Assembly (NCBI GenBank): GCA_963978895.1
Contig: OZ022238.1
Coordinates: 34,902,270 to 34,966,269 of the forward strand
DNA from: Erpobdella octoculata
Taxonomy: Eukaryota > Annelida > Clitellata > Hirudinida > Erpobdellidae
Reading direction: 5' to 3'
Length of the DNA stretch: 64,000 nt
Part shown: positions 1 through 23,199 of the stretch, piece by piece
Numbering within the stretch: position 1 is the stretch's first letter
Layout: every line of letters begins with the position of its first letter
Position numbers and translations under genes: made by a program
The notes under the pieces: model-generated
Databases searched by the model: none
What the model saw: the letters and a program-made list of their open reading frames with translations, nothing else
What the model was told of the DNA's origin: nothing

Positions 1-489
1 ATCTAGATGTAACAACTGAATCCACAACCTGCTCTAAGAGGTCTAAAAATTAAAACCTATTAGGTCATAGTTACATGAAGATTTGTATAAGTGTGATCTA
101 ATTATTGTCGCTTTTTGTAGTTTGTTACATCAATTTATTCATAATCATAATATATTAAGTAATAAAACATTAATCCTACTAAAGACGTTGTGGATTCTGT
201 AGTTATATCAAGATATCATTGGATAAATTATTATTATTTAGCTATATGATACGTCATAAACATTGCTGGTTCGAATCAAACTGGTTGTTCACAATTTTTT
301 TAGCATTTTTTATTAAATTTTCATCCAGTTGTAGTTTCTAAAAAGCACTTAAAATTATTGTATTTTTAGAAATATATAAATATTTTTGTTTATAAGTTAT
401 AGTAACTAAATGTTTCAGGATTTTAGAGTAATATACAAAAAATAGCTTCTTTCAATTCTTTTTAATAATGTTGACTGCTTAACAAATAA

Positions 490-3380
490 GTTTACGGAGT
501 TTTTGTTTGTTTTAAAGTCATTGATTGAAGTTCCAGATGTAATTGTTTTGTTGGAGACCAATCCTAAGCACTTTACCAAGCCATTGAGTATTTCAGAGTT
601 TCAGATTGATGGGTACCAGGTCTTAACGAGTGGGTTTGCTAGTCAGTCCTGCAGAGGTATTGTGGCATATTACAAGGAAGAACTCCATATCTCAGAAGTG
701 ACATTGTGTACACCATTTAAGGAGGCTTTGTGCATAAAGCTGGCCCTAACCAACAAGACGATGAATTTATTGTCAGTATACAGAAGTCCCAATTCCAGTG
801 GTGCGAATAATGACCTTCTCATCCAGTTACTTGAGGAGTTCATTTTATTGAGAGGTGAACATGTTATTATTGGTGATTTCAACTTCCCGGACATTAACTG
901 GAATACCTTTAGTTGCAACGGTTCGGCTGAGAAGATTGAAAATAAATTTCTTAATTTCTTAAATGACAGTTTTTTGCTTCAACATGTTGATGAGCCTACT
1001 AGGAGGGCTGCCAATCAAACTTCAAGCGTCCTGGATCTGGTGATTACGTCTGGCGACAACATCACTGACATTCAATATTACTCTCCGTTGGGGAATGGTG
1101 ATCATTCAATCTTGGGGTTTAAATTGGTTGGTTTCACAAAGAATTTGAGGCCGGACGAAAAGAGGTTTTGTTATGAACTGGGTGATTATGGTGGTCTTAG
1201 CATGGCTTTGGATGAGTGTTTGTCTAACACTGACAGACCTCTGGAGTCCTCTGTGGATTCCGAATGGAGGTTTTTTCGCAATACTCTAAATGAACTCACA
1301 AGTCGTTTTGTGCCTAAAAAGCAGATTTACAAGAAGTTTACCTTTCGGATGACACCTGAGCTGAAATGTCTCATTGAATTAAAACATCAGCTTTGGAGAA
1401 GGATTTACAAATATGGAGATGACATAATGACTGAGTTCCGAGTAACAGAGATAAAGTCAAGAGATTGTCAAAACAGCTCAACATCGAGAGTCAGAGCCGT
1501 ATTGCCTTAGAGTATAGAACCTGTCCGAAGTTGTTTTGGAGCCGTGTTAAAAAAATTACAAAGGTTAAAGAGAGTATTGGTGTTCTAAATGTTGATGGTA
1601 CTGACTTAATGTGTGACAGAGATAAAGCAGAAGCACTCGCTAAATTCTTCTCGTCGGTTTATGTACGGGTAGATCTCTTTGAAGGCGATGATACATTTCA
1701 CCCAATTGTGCCGTCTTGTGGAATGACAGAATTGAGAATTGATAGTGGCATTGTTGAGAAAAAATTGATGGCCTTGAACAGGGGAAAGTCTGCGGGACCG
1801 GATGGCATACATTCAAGAATCTTGAGCGAAACAAGACTGGTTTTAAATGAACATTTGTTGAGGATTTTCAGAGCATCATTGGCTTCGGGGGTGGTTCCAT
1901 GTGATTGGAAGTCAAGTGTTGTGGTTCCGTTGTATAAAAAAGGTAGCAAAGCTAAGGTCGAGAACTACAGGCCAATACAAAATTCTCGAGTCAATAATTA
2001 AAGACCACATTATGAGCTACTTTTTGCAATATGATATCTTCACTCATAGACAGTTTGGATTTCTTCCTTCACGCTCTACGGTCCTGCAGTTGCTGAAGTT
2101 CCTGGACGAAGTTACTCTCTCAGTTGACTCTGGTTTGGAGGTGCATACAATCTACACCGACTTAGAAAAAGCTTTTGACAGAATTCCACACAAGAGACTC
2201 TTGTTTAAGATGAAGGAGTATGGAGTTCATCCAATATTGATAGAATGGATCAGAAGTTACTTGACGGAGAGATCATTCAGAGTTCAGTTGAGGGGCGGAC
2301 TCTCTGATTCCTTTCCCGTGTTGAGTGGTGTTCCTCAGGGAAGCGTGTTAGGTCCATTGTTATTTGTGATCTATATCAATGACATTTGTGGTGTTAGCGA
2401 AAACATCTACCTTTTCGCGGACGACGCCAAGTTGTTTAGACCGATCGCGGACTTCAAAGACACTCGGGAACTGCAGTCCGACATTTATAAATTGCAGCAG
2501 TGGTTCACAAGATGGCAAATGACAGTGAATCCATCTAAATGTTGTGTTTTGAAGGTTGGAGGTAATCGTTTTGCAGCGGATTACTATATGCAAGATACAT
2601 CAGGTTTGTCTGTTGTGGTTCCTGAAGTTAGCTCGGTTACTGATCTAGGAATCATACTGGATTCAAAATTGAAATTCAGAGACCATGTGTTCTCTAGAAT
2701 CAAAAAGGCCAATTCCTTGTTGGGTATAGTTGGAAGAACTTTGAAATATCTGCCTGAGGATGCTTTTGTAACATTGTACAAATCTCTGATTAGATCTCAA
2801 TTGGAGTACGGAGTTCAGATTTGGAGTCCTCACGGGCGTGGTCTGATTGAAGAACTCGAAAGGGTTCAGCGAAGGTTTACCAGAATGGTCAGGTCATGCA
2901 AAGGTCTCATTTATACGGAGAGGTTGAAGAAACTCAGATTGCCTTCCCTGACATATAGAAGAAAGCGAGCCGACCTAATTCTTCTGTATAAAATGAAGTC
3001 TGGTCAGTTGATGGATTGCCACTGTCCGGGGTTGACCCTTTGCCCTTACGAAAGAACTAGGGGACATGAGTTCAAGTTGGCTACTAGGTTGGCTCATAAA
3101 GATTGCAGGAAGTATTACTTCAGTAACAGAGTGGTGGACGACTGGAATCAACTCCCTGGGCCGGTGGTGTCTGCTGAATCGTTGTCTTTGTTTAAATCAC
3201 TTTTGGATGATTTTTTTGGTGATATGCAATTTGATTTTGCTTAGGATTTTTATTTTGCTCTGTTTGTTTTTCGTTATTTTTGTTGTATTTGTTTGCGCGT
3301 TCAGTTTGTGTTTATATTGTTCGGCGAGGGGCTTGCCCGTGCCTGGTTTATAATAATAATAATAATAAAATAATAATAAT
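490..3380 (+). mobile_element. Non-LTR retrotransposon LINE-A, endonuclease + reverse transcriptase, inactivated
   Basis: This is a 5'-truncated copy; no ORF1 is visible upstream. The first frame (about 503-1450) is an apurinic-type endonuclease with GDFNFPDINW near 870-900 and a GDHS motif near 1098. The second frame (about 1450-1975) holds the linker and the start of the reverse transcriptase. The third (about 1975-3244) carries the RT core YTDLEKAFDRIPH near 2150, GVPQGSVLGPLLF near 2325 and the catalytic FADDAKLF near 2413. Two lesions separate the frames: an indel near 1445-1460, and near 1975 an out-of-frame deletion that removes the usual SLTS-type segment after NYRPI. The 3' end carries a (TAA)n tail at 3348-3380. 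The motif set fits the CR1/Jockey/L2 group; the exact clade was not determined. Confidence 0.9.
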
Positions 3381-3675
3381 ATTTGACATTTCTTTTCTAC
3401 AAAATCTCACCTCGTTCCACACGCTCCAAGATTGCAGGGATTTTGTTGCGTTTCAACACTAAAAATGAAGAACGTGCTTTAAGAACTCTTAAAACAATAA
3501 AGTTTCAAAATAATAATGACTATTTACATTTGATAAACTCCATTATCCATTGCATATCTGTATCTGTACTGCTGTCCTGGACCGCATCTCTGACTACATC
3601 TACTCCATGGAGTCCAACCAAGTGCTTAGAAAGTTAAAAAAATTAGAAAAAATTAAAGCTATTATTACAATTAGT

Positions 3676-13959
<10,284 letters not shown>

Positions 13960-14905
13960 GTTGCCAGTGTTGTAAAAAAGAAACAAGCAATGTTTTCAGT
14001 GATTCAATTCGACGAGGTTTAAATAGAAGGTGGATCAGTGACGCGTATCATTCATACAGTGCCTAGAGCTGCACTTTATGGTTGGGATATAGGGCACTTT
14101 TTACTAAGTACAAATCTAACGGGTCACAAAATGAAAAAAACTGCTGCCTGGTCGTCCCTATACAATCAGACTGAATAGTCTACTAGTGTCAAAATTTATT
14201 CAAGCATAAAGACAAGATTACGACATGGAGATGTAAAAACTTTATAAGAATTTTAACAGACAATTTAAAGCAGCTCAAAGGTTTCGTGTTAATAATTGGT
14301 TACACTACTTTATTTGTTCATACGTTTTTTGTGACATTTTCATAACTACCTAAGAGCTTAACACAAATTTCAAAGTGCATACATACATACGTATATGTAT
14401 GCATTATACATACGTATATGTATGCATACATGCATCAGAAATTATGTAGCTATACGTTGTTGTAATTGAAGGTTTATTTATTATTTTCAACATGACTGAC
14501 TCATACAATAGTGACTTTCCTCTTGTTTTTTTATCTAAAATTTGATATAGGAAGATAATAACAAAGAAGTTATTCTAATCTCTTTCAAGCACGAAGCACT
14601 CAGCTGCAGGCTTTCGATGACTCACCAATAACTCAATGACGTGACAAACCTTGCGAATTTCAAGATCCGTCAACACACTAAAATAACAGATTTTTCTCAC
14701 ATTATTTATTTATTTTTATTTCCACAACAGAACAATAATAATATTAGCAGTAATAAAAATAATAAAAGAATTCAGCATGTTTTACATCAACAAAATAAAT
14801 AAACAAGAAATGAAAGTTGAAAACACACAAGAATAAAAACATGACTAGATGGGTAGGCAGACTGTAAGATTATATAACAATAACAAGATCATCATCATCA
14901 TGCTC
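13960..14905. other. Intergenic region between lin-7 3' end and the astacin-like gene 5' end
   Basis: No further gene is supported. Reading on the minus strand, AATAAA signals at about 14705-14720 lie some 195 bp past the lin-7 stop and are plausible polyadenylation signals. A TATA-like TATTTAAAC (reverse complement near 14019-14028) lies about 60 bp upstream of the astacin-like start at 13959. A small palindromic block of ATGCATACATACGTATATG type lies at 14378-14437. Confidence 0.5.
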
Positions 14906-14909
14906 AATT

Positions 14910-17000
14910 TTATTGACTCTGTTGTCTTCTCCTTGCAAGTCTTTGACGATCAAATCTTGCTTCCATTTCTTCTAACACCTTTGGAGTGTATCTGACCACA
15001 AGTTTTACTGACCCTGGAAAAGAAATGAAATATTTAAAGAAATAAATATTAATACATGTTAAAGTGAAAAAATACCATTTTTCTGTACTACTCTATTATT
15101 AGTGTTTAATAGAAAATAAACATCTGCAAATTATGATTTTATCTTGGGTAAGCGTGTCAGTACAGCTAGTATGACCACAACAGGGAGCCTAAACAAAAAA
15201 GAACAAAGCCGAGCACTGAAATTCAGGACTGTACTGAACAAGTGATTAACACTACTTAGCAAAATAAAAATAATTAGACCAACTACTCATCCAAATCTGA
15301 CTGCTAGCAATTTACAAAATGGTATTACAGATAACATTTCCAATTTAAGCAACAGTTTCAGTTCGGGAAGTTTCACTTTTAAACTAAAAATAAACAGTAC
15401 CAACAAGAAGTGGAACTACTTTAATTTAAATTAAAAACTGTTACTTAGCTTTTAGTAAATGCTTAAATGCTGTTAGTTTTTGTAAACTCTTATAGTTTAA
15501 TGTCAAAACCACTCTTGTTCACTCAAAGTATCACTAGCCATACTAATGTTTGCCTGCTATTTCTGTATGTGGTGCATAAAAATACGAGTAATCCATTACG
15601 CCAAATACTTTTGGAATAGATGCCTATGCTAAGAAATTGTCCACTTCTGCTGTGACAGACATGTCAATGTTCTGTCTCGAAAGGTATCCACAGTTTCACA
15701 ACTTATATTATATTTCATTTTTGATTGGACAGGTACTAGTTGGCCAAAAACCAAATAGCTATATCCTAAAGCAAATGTTTGGTTCACTGAAAATTTTCTT
15801 GCATTTAATTGTCATGAAAGACTATAAAAAGGGCTGAAGCAACAAATCAGCTCTCATCACCTTGAGCAGCTTTCAATAACTCGACTGCTTTTTCATGAGG
15901 TTCACCTTCCACACTCTGAAACAAACAAATTGAATTTTCCAATTGATAAGTTTTGAATATTTTCAACTAAATTATGATATTTTCAATTATGAAAAATATA
16001 AGTATTTAATATCGTACAATAAAAGCAAATAAAAAAAACCTAAAAAAATGAACATGTAACACTAACAACTCCATTGACTGACAAAAGTTGATCCCCTCTT
16101 TTGAGACTTCCATGTCTATCAGCAACACCACCGGGAATGATTCTCGAAATGTAGATAGGAGAATTTTGTTCTTTTCCACCCATCACGTTGAATCCCAATC
16201 CCTCTTCTGTTTTTGGCAACTCGACTATCCTTGGGTGAGCATGTCCCTCGCTTGCAGCAAATGCAGCCACCGTTGCCTTAAAAATAAATAAAACCTACAT
16301 AATGACAATTAATTATTTTTCCAGTTCAACAAAAAATTTACCTTAGCAGTTGCATTAGCTCTTACTTCAGGGCTGCCTGACAGTTCAACAGTTTCATAAA
16401 CGTGCTCATAGACTTCACGAACTGCTACACAAAACTCGCTCTGAAGAACTTTCTGAAGAGCTGCTAATTTTGAGTTATCAAACTCTCCAGCTACAATGTA
16501 AAGAAAAATTTAATAAGCCTTTATTTACTCTACAAAAATAAATAGTTAACCAATTCAAAATTGAAAAAAAAAAATACTTTATTTTAAAAATACAATATTC
16601 AAATATCTTGGAATATACTGAAAAGCTGCAAAATTTTTCATGCCACTTCAAACATAATTAATTTGTTGATATGCCATTATCACATTGGTGATAAAAACTA
16701 ACATTTTTGCAATATTTCTAGAAGTTCCACTGCTCTTTGGACATCTGTATTTTACATAAATGAAAAATACAACAAAAATTCATAGCACGATAACAATCCT
16801 AATTACTATTATTAATATTGCATTATTAATTATTTTAAATATTTTCCCATACGCTGGCTATCACTACAGTAATGGCAAGACAAAGCTACCTAGTTAAATA
16901 AATTTATTTAAGACTATATAAAAAACTGTTAATTAAAATCGATACCAGGAAAATTACGATCACCTTTAGCCAGAGAAAGAGGCTCTTTGCCACAAGCCAT
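14910..17000 (-). CDS. lin-7: Lin-7 (Veli/MALS) scaffold protein: L27 domain plus PDZ domain, six exons
   Basis: Exons in gene order are 16964-17000, 16703-16744, 16342-16490, 16067-16276, 15861-15915 and 14910-15013. All have GT-AG borders and consistent phase and encode 198 residues, close to the usual size of about 200. Residues 1-65 form the L27 heterodimerisation domain ([38 protein letters not shown]). Residues about 85-170 form the PDZ domain ([52 protein letters not shown]), with GLGF as the carboxylate-binding loop. The short basic tail ends RRRQQSQ. Known Lin-7 proteins join Lin-2/CASK and Lin-10 and localise receptors at epithelial junctions and synapses. The start at 17000 is chosen because the short first exon encodes the family-typical EPLSL before the L27 helix. 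Confidence 0.97.
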
Positions 17001-17084
17001 CTCCCGATAAAACAAACGTGGATAAAATGCCGAAATACACAACGTACGAAAGCCAAAAGAAATATCTTATCTATACTCGTACTT

Positions 17085-17310
17085 TTTTTATTTTATTTTA
17101 TTTTATTATTTTAATGTGAACCGCTGTGCGTCATTATTGTCAGGCCCGTTAATAAAGATTTACTTACTTACTTTTATTCCATTTCACCCGGAGACGAGCA
17201 CCTCTTATTGTTCGTTTCAACTTGATTTTTAGAAACTCTTTGGTCGCCCCTTGGATCGAAAGTACCACCGTGGTGTACCGCACCCCTATCCCCTACGCTA
17301 CGCCACTGGA
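17085..17310. repeat. Transposon remnants upstream of lin-7
   Basis: A LINE-like tail, CCCGTTAATAAAGATT plus (TTAC)n, lies at 17147-17173. A C-rich hAT-like tip ending CCTACGCTACGCCACTG lies at 17290-17309. No partner tip or target duplication was found, so this appears to be a one-ended remnant. Confidence 0.5.
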
Positions 17311-17502
17311 ATGGCTTAATCCATAGTTCCATAGACCGATGACTGGGCTCATTTAAAAAAATCTTAAACAGTCAACTTTTCCTAGAAAAATGCTCGATTG
17401 TCGGGAAAGAACATGTTGGACTCACCAAATCAGTACTCAATTTCAACATGCCCTAAATCTAGAATGTTGATAAAAACACTCTCATAAGCTCACGTAGAGT
17501 TA

Positions 17503-18100
17503 ATTTACCTCGACCAATAACATGACCTTGACACTTGACAGTTTGAGACAATGTGCAGAACCAATCAGCCAAATGCTCTGAACTCGTTTGAGCTTTACTT
17601 GGTCATCATCATTAAACTGAAAGCCATCAGCACTCGCCATTTGATCAAATACCTTTCCAGACCGCAAGGCAATATGCTTTCCTTGGCATTTGAGATCAGC
17701 CCCATGGATAACACACATTGCACGAGTGACCTTGCCACAAGGCATTTGCCGGTGACAGCAAGCCCAGTATTTTGACAGTAGCAATTGTAAAAAAACGAAT
17801 TCCGGTCTTGGATTGTTGTTGAACATTCGGATCTTTTTGTCTGAGTTGGACACAATTTCGAGGGCCTGGAAAATGCAACACTGTTATTCATGACATGCAT
17901 TAAAAATTGGTAATGGTCCGTCCATTTTCGTGCAAGTAACCGCTTGATTGTGTCGCCTCCATATGTCTTTGCCACCAAATTTTTGTCAAAATACGCATAC
18001 AATGAATAAATTCATTACCTTGACCTCTGATTCCATAGCGTGCCAATCACAAGAGGGATTGTAACAATGCACGTAAGTAATTCTGCAGTCTCACAATATT
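17503..18100 (-). CDS. Putative exons of an unrecognised gene, or a gene remnant
   Basis: A minus-strand open block from about 17869 to 17511 starts after a good acceptor (TTGCATTTTCCAG) and ends LLVE before a GTAAAT donor. It reads ALEIVSNSDKKIRMFNNN near its start and is rich in Cys, Lys and hydrophobics. A 64-nt exon at about 18017-18080 (HCYNPSCDWHAMESEV, donor AAG|GTAATG) joins it in phase. I could not connect a plausible upstream exon without a stop, and no domain is recognised. It lies 0.5 kb upstream of lin-7 on the same strand. Confidence 0.4.
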
Positions 18101-18109
18101 TTATGAATA

Positions 18110-19870
18110 CCTACATTTCCGCCGCTCGTCACACTGGTCCTCTTATAACACTAACTCAAAACACAAACGGGGTTCAGTTGTTGAGTCTGAAACTGTGTTA
18201 GCAACGAACGTGGAAGGCTTTTGGAATTTACCTCACTCAGTTTGATCATGGAGATCATGTGCTCTACTGCCCTTCCATCGCGCACATAAAAAATAACAAC
18301 CAATATATTTTCAAATTTGCAATGATCTCGAACTTCATCCCACTTGATCAAATACCATTCAATATTAGAACCTATACATTAGCTATTTTATGCCATTACA
18401 TAAGATTATACTTAGTTTTTTTTAAGTCGTTAACAGAACTGAATAGCAATACAAAAAGCTGGAAGGCCTTGACTGAACTGGAGGGCCCTGACCAAAACTG
18501 AGAGACTGACTAAAACTGGTGTCCTGGGCTCTCCGGCCCCATAGCTGGTTTCGGCCCTTAGTCGGAGGTACTTTTCCCAAAAATGTTCTGAAAACTTCTA
18601 AACTTTGTCAAAAAAATGACCGTGGGGGGGGGGGGGTAGTCGGAGGTGCTTTTCTAATTTTTTTAACAACTTCTATATTTTCCTGTCTAAAAAATTGATG
18701 AAATTTTCAAAAAAATTGTACACTTTTTTTCTCAACAGAAAAATATGACCGGGGACCACTTTAGCCATAGCTGGAACCGATTTCAATGTCAGGAGGGCCT
18801 ACTATAACTTTATGGGTGTTCCTTCGAAGACCTTTTGAATAGCCAACTTCAACTTTATGGAGGCCATTGCAACGTCAGGGGCCTACTTTAAAGTCAGGAG
18901 AAATGACGTCCCTGGTTGTTATATTCCTACAATACCATTTTTCTGCATCATGCTAGCGTTTCCTATAAATATTGATTAAATATTCTTCGTCATTAGACAA
19001 TGGATAACAGTTATCAACAGAAGGCCTTGTAGTGTATATTAATAAACAACTTAAGTTAGTATAATAATGAAACCATGGTGTGTACAACTTCCGGTTCAAA
19101 TTTCACATAATAGGGAAAGAAACTGCAAACTTTCTGCTTGTTCTCGATATCGCGTGTGTGGTTTGTTTAACGTCTGTATCTGTCAATAAGACAATTTAGA
19201 TGGTATGTATGTTTGAGTGTTTGGTGACGTGTTTATGTTGGCTTTGAGGCAGGGAGGCCACCGAAAGCACAAGACTTTTGTAGGCACATGGCTCGACTCA
19301 CTCCAGCCCGCCAACTAATAAGTGCAATAAGTTGGACAAGGACCGGCAAATCCACCTCCCCTGCAGCTAGCAATTTAACCAGCCTCGGATGATCCTCGAT
19401 ATCGCAGCAAAGCCTGCGTCTGATATACCAACTTAATTGAATATGCATAAGCAGCTTGTAACATGCCAACCTTAACCAACATTAAAGTGTATAATTTTAT
19501 GAGTATTTTATGAGTATTTTTATTCAGTTTTAAATAAACACAAAGAAAACCAAAATGATTAAAATGACCAAAGAAGTTGAAATAAGTCATGTGAATATGT
19601 TATGTACTATTGATGAAAAGGTGCTGCATCAGGCCTCTTTCGTGTGTTACAAATTACAAAGCACCCACAGCTTAAAACTTGATTTTATAAAAAATGGTTA
19701 AAGCTTAATTAAAAGAGCGGCGCTATCGATCACCTCCCTTAAATTTAATCTCCCCCCCCCCGAAGTCAAGGGGTCTGGATGAAACACTGATGGAAGGCAT
19801 CCGGTGTGCCGATCAGGTCTTACCCAAAAATATAAAAATATGCCTTTTTATGATAGTCTGAATTTACAAC
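18110..19870. other. No gene supported; low-complexity and transposon-like sequence
   Basis: The stretch includes a G13 run at about 18625-18637, a C-run at 19752-19761, and several short GGCCTACT/TCAGGAG phrases of the type often seen in decayed transposons. No open frame with codon structure or splice context was found. Confidence 0.55.
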
Positions 19871-19873
19871 CGA

Positions 19874-20524
19874 CTAGTGGGCTACCCGGCGTTGCCCGGG
19901 GTTTTTAGAGGTTTTTCTATAGTTTTTCTTTCTCGCTCCCATTTTCTTCCTCGCTGCCGGTCGCTTTCCCGTTTCCGTTTGCTCTTTTGCTCTTGGTCGT
20001 TTTTTCCGTTCCCGCTCATTCTCCAATTTCCGTTTCCGCTCGCTCTCCAGCTCGTATTATGACCGATTTTAATTTTTTTTCACAATGTTTTCTCATTGAA
20101 TTTTAACGTTGTGTAAAAATTGAATGAATAGTGTAGAAATGCATAAATGACATACATACATACATACATACATACATACATACATACATACATACATACA
20201 TACATACATACATACATACATACATACATACATACATACATACATACATACATACATACATACATACATACATACATACATACATACATACATACATACA
20301 TACATACATACATACATACATACATACATACATACATACATACATACATACATACATACATACATACATACATACATACATACATACATACATACATACA
20401 TACATACATACATACATACATACATACATACATACATACATACATACATACATACATACATACATACATACATACATACATACATACATACATACATACA
20501 TACATACATACATACATACATACA
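19874..20524 (-). mobile_element. Helitron-like terminus, pyrimidine-rich body and 374-bp (CATA)n array
   Basis: A^CTAG at 19874 is followed by the hairpin ACCCGGCGTTGCCCGGG (stem CCCGG/CCGGG), then the TCTCGCTCCC pyrimidine tract and the conserved phrase TGTGTAAAAATTGAATGAAT, then (CATA)n at 20151-20524. In reverse orientation this gives hairpin + about 8 nt + CTAG^T, the arrangement of a Helitron 3' end. The 5' end was not located. Confidence 0.55.
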
Positions 20525-21053
20525 AGTTCACAAGTTTGTTTTGTTTACAAGTTCAGGGACGAAGTCGCGTTATGGCTGCCGGCGAAAGTTTCAGTTGTTT
20601 GCAATAGAAGGAAAGTTGCTGGCGTTTAGAAAATAATCGAAACAATGTTTCCTGCCATTATGGTTTGTGGTGTTTCTCGTTTGGTGAAAGTGGTGGCATG
20701 GCTCGAAGTTCCGGAGGTGAATGTTTCTTTTGGTTTCGGAATCTGGCGGTTTGGTGGATACTACAGTTAGTACATGCTCAAGTTCCGGCGTTTGAAAGAC
20801 AGTTTCTCATCTTGTTACAGTTGCTTGACGGTTTTAAAATGACTTCTTGGTTCTGGTACTTTGAAGATTTGCCGGTTATCTGGTTCTGGTCGGAAACGGC
20901 ATGTGATACACAAATTTCGTCAGGGGGCGGCCGTCTGATCAACGGTCGTGGCCCGCCCTCCCGTGGTAGCGTCAGGAAAAGGGCCGAAACGCTGGGAGGG
21001 TCTTCCTCTGAAGACCTCTGACGAACTTGCTCGAAGAAGAGTTTTCACATACA

Positions 21054-21087
<34 letters not shown>

Positions 21088-21243
21088 CATACAGACAGAC
21101 AACGTTTTTATTAAGTCAATTTCTTGTTTGTTTGTCTATGGAATCCTTCATAGTAACTACTAGAATGTTAACTAAACTATAGGCCTTTCGTGTGGTGGCC
21201 TACTTTATCAAGTGCTAGATGTGGTTGCTTTGTTGTCATTATA
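20525..21243. other. No gene supported; second (CATA)n tract at 21050-21092
   Basis: Mixed-composition DNA with one 118-codon open frame (20665-21021) that shows no recognisable domain or splice context. A GC-richer block at about 20925-21025 precedes the short CATA array. Confidence 0.5.
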
Positions 21244-22046
21244 CAGTGTGAGGTAAATCATGGACTCCTAAATAAAATTCTCGTTTTGGATAGTTTTATC
21301 AAATTTTAGAAGCAACTATTACACTTCAATGCACCAGGTGCTGGAGAGCGATAGAAAGATTCGAGCAAGTCCTTAAGTTCTCTAAATTTTTGTTTTATGA
21401 AAACATTACATTTAAAGAAGATACAATGTCAACTTTAGTTTTCAAAGAGCAATACAACACAACAAATCTTATAGTTTAAAAACTTTTCGTGGATGGACAT
21501 TTGTAAGCCGGTGAAGCTCGTATAATATTATATCATGGGCAAAAAACATGGAACGGGAGCATTGATTTACTAACAAAGTCACATCATTTACAAGCCTTTC
21601 CACATTTTAATCAAAATATAAGTGGAGGAAATAACAAGAGAAGCAGACAAGATTAATAGAGCTAAAGAAGAAAAATAGATAAACTAATAAATTGCACATG
21701 AGAACATTTTAGCTTAGATAATTTTGTGTTTTAAAATAAACTATTTGAGTGTTAATTGTCAGATAATAAATGTTTTATTTATGTGTTTCAGTTGTTCAAG
21801 TGTAAAATAATAAAAGTTGTCAAAGTTTTTATAACATGTAGCTCTCTCAAACAGCCAAGTGTAACGCGATACAATCGCCCCATGTGGTAGATATTAGATA
21901 ACGCCATGGCAGATTTGTGTCCAGATAGCTTTTATCAAGGATGTCTTGATATATCAAGACATCCTTGGCTTTTATTTAGGAGTCCATGGGTAAATAAAAG
22001 GGTTCCATGATGAAACAGAACATGACAAAACAGAAACCTCACACTG
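21244..22046. mobile_element. Tc1/mariner-like MITE with TA target duplication
   Basis: Terminal inverted repeats CAGTGTGAGGT (21244) and ACCTCACACTG (ending 22046) are each flanked by TA (21242-21243 and 22047-22048). A second inverted pair lies inside: ATGGACTCCTAAATA near 21260 and TATTTAGGAGTCCAT near 21975. There is also a perfect internal palindrome AAGGATGTCTTG/CAAGACATCCTT at about 21938-21967. There is no transposase. Confidence 0.85.
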
Positions 22047-22321
22047 TATCATGAAAATATTTATTTAAACAATAATTAACTAAAATACGCCAATGCAATC
22101 AATAAGCAGGCTGTGCTACATAGCGGCGATCTCTCTATCATTGCTAACGTAGCATGCACCTTATACTTATACATACTTATATAACTTATATAACATACAC
22201 CACACACACACTGAAAAACGCTCATGAAAGCTGCATGATAGACGTGTGGTTTATCTTTATTATAATAGGCAGTCAACATACAACATCTAATGACTTCTGA
22301 ATTTATAACTCTTACGCGTTG

Positions 22322-23199
22322 CAGAGGCGTAGCGAGGGTTTTTGGCGCCCGGGGCGAAACTATAAATTTTGCGCCCCCCCCCGGCGCCCCCGGGCCCCCC
22401 CCCGTTGCAATGAAAAAGTTAAACGTTACGTGTCCTATTGTTCTTATCATTTGACTTTTGTTGAGAAAAAGATTCGATGTTTACTTCGTTCATACTTTTG
22501 CCGTTCTCTTAAGAACTAAAAGTGTAGGTTTATATGCGTGCGTTTTGGCGCCATCTTTTCGCGATCAGTATTTGAAAAAAAATGCGGCAAGCAAAAATTT
22601 TATTTAAAATACCGTAAAGAACAGAAATAAATTTTTTAAAAATCCACAAAACTCAGTGAGAATAAATGTAATAAATAAATGTCAATAAATGCACACACTG
22701 ATGAAATTAAATATGGTCCTTAGGCTGTGCGTCATAAACTTGATGTCATAAAGGAGGTGTGCTGCACAGGGCACAGACGTTCTAGATAGCAAGAGCAGCT
22801 TTTAAAACATTGGCTCTACGTCAACGATATGAAATGACTGGTGGCTGGAGCATGAAGGGGTCACCAAGTTCCACCTTGCCTGAGCCGGAGATCTGTGCCT
22901 AGATTGTGGCTGGTGGGTTTGAAATGAAACACATGAGTGACATGGCTCTCTCCCTTCCTAAGAACCTAACAAGTTTGATGGTGCAGAACAACTAAATGGA
23001 ATGAAGCAGCAGATATACAACTAGACTGTGGACGATATCCTGATGCAAGGAAGGAAACTACTGTTTTTCTTGCATCTTACGCAAACTTTGAGAGAGAGTT
23101 AGTCTAGCATGATTATACTGTATCTTCCTCTTCGGCGCCCCCCCAAGATGGCGCCCAGGGCAGCTCGCCCCCCTGCCCCCCCCCCTAGCTACGCCCCTG
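22322..23199. mobile_element. hAT-type non-autonomous element, 8-bp TSD ACGCGTTG
   Basis: Ends are CAGAGGCGTAGCGAGGG (22322) and CCCTAGCTACGCCCCTG (to 23199), near-inverted copies. Perfect duplication ACGCGTTG lies at 22314-22321 and 23200-23207. Long C-runs lie inside both tips (GCGCCCCCCCCC left, GCCCCCCCCCC right). There is no coding frame for a transposase. Confidence 0.95.

Noticed and set aside
16088..16291. 67-codon plus-strand frame
   Set aside because: Antisense to the lin-7 PDZ exon.
20080..20629. Long open frames of MYVC or THTYI repeats
   Set aside because: Translation of the (CATA)n array in several frames on both strands.
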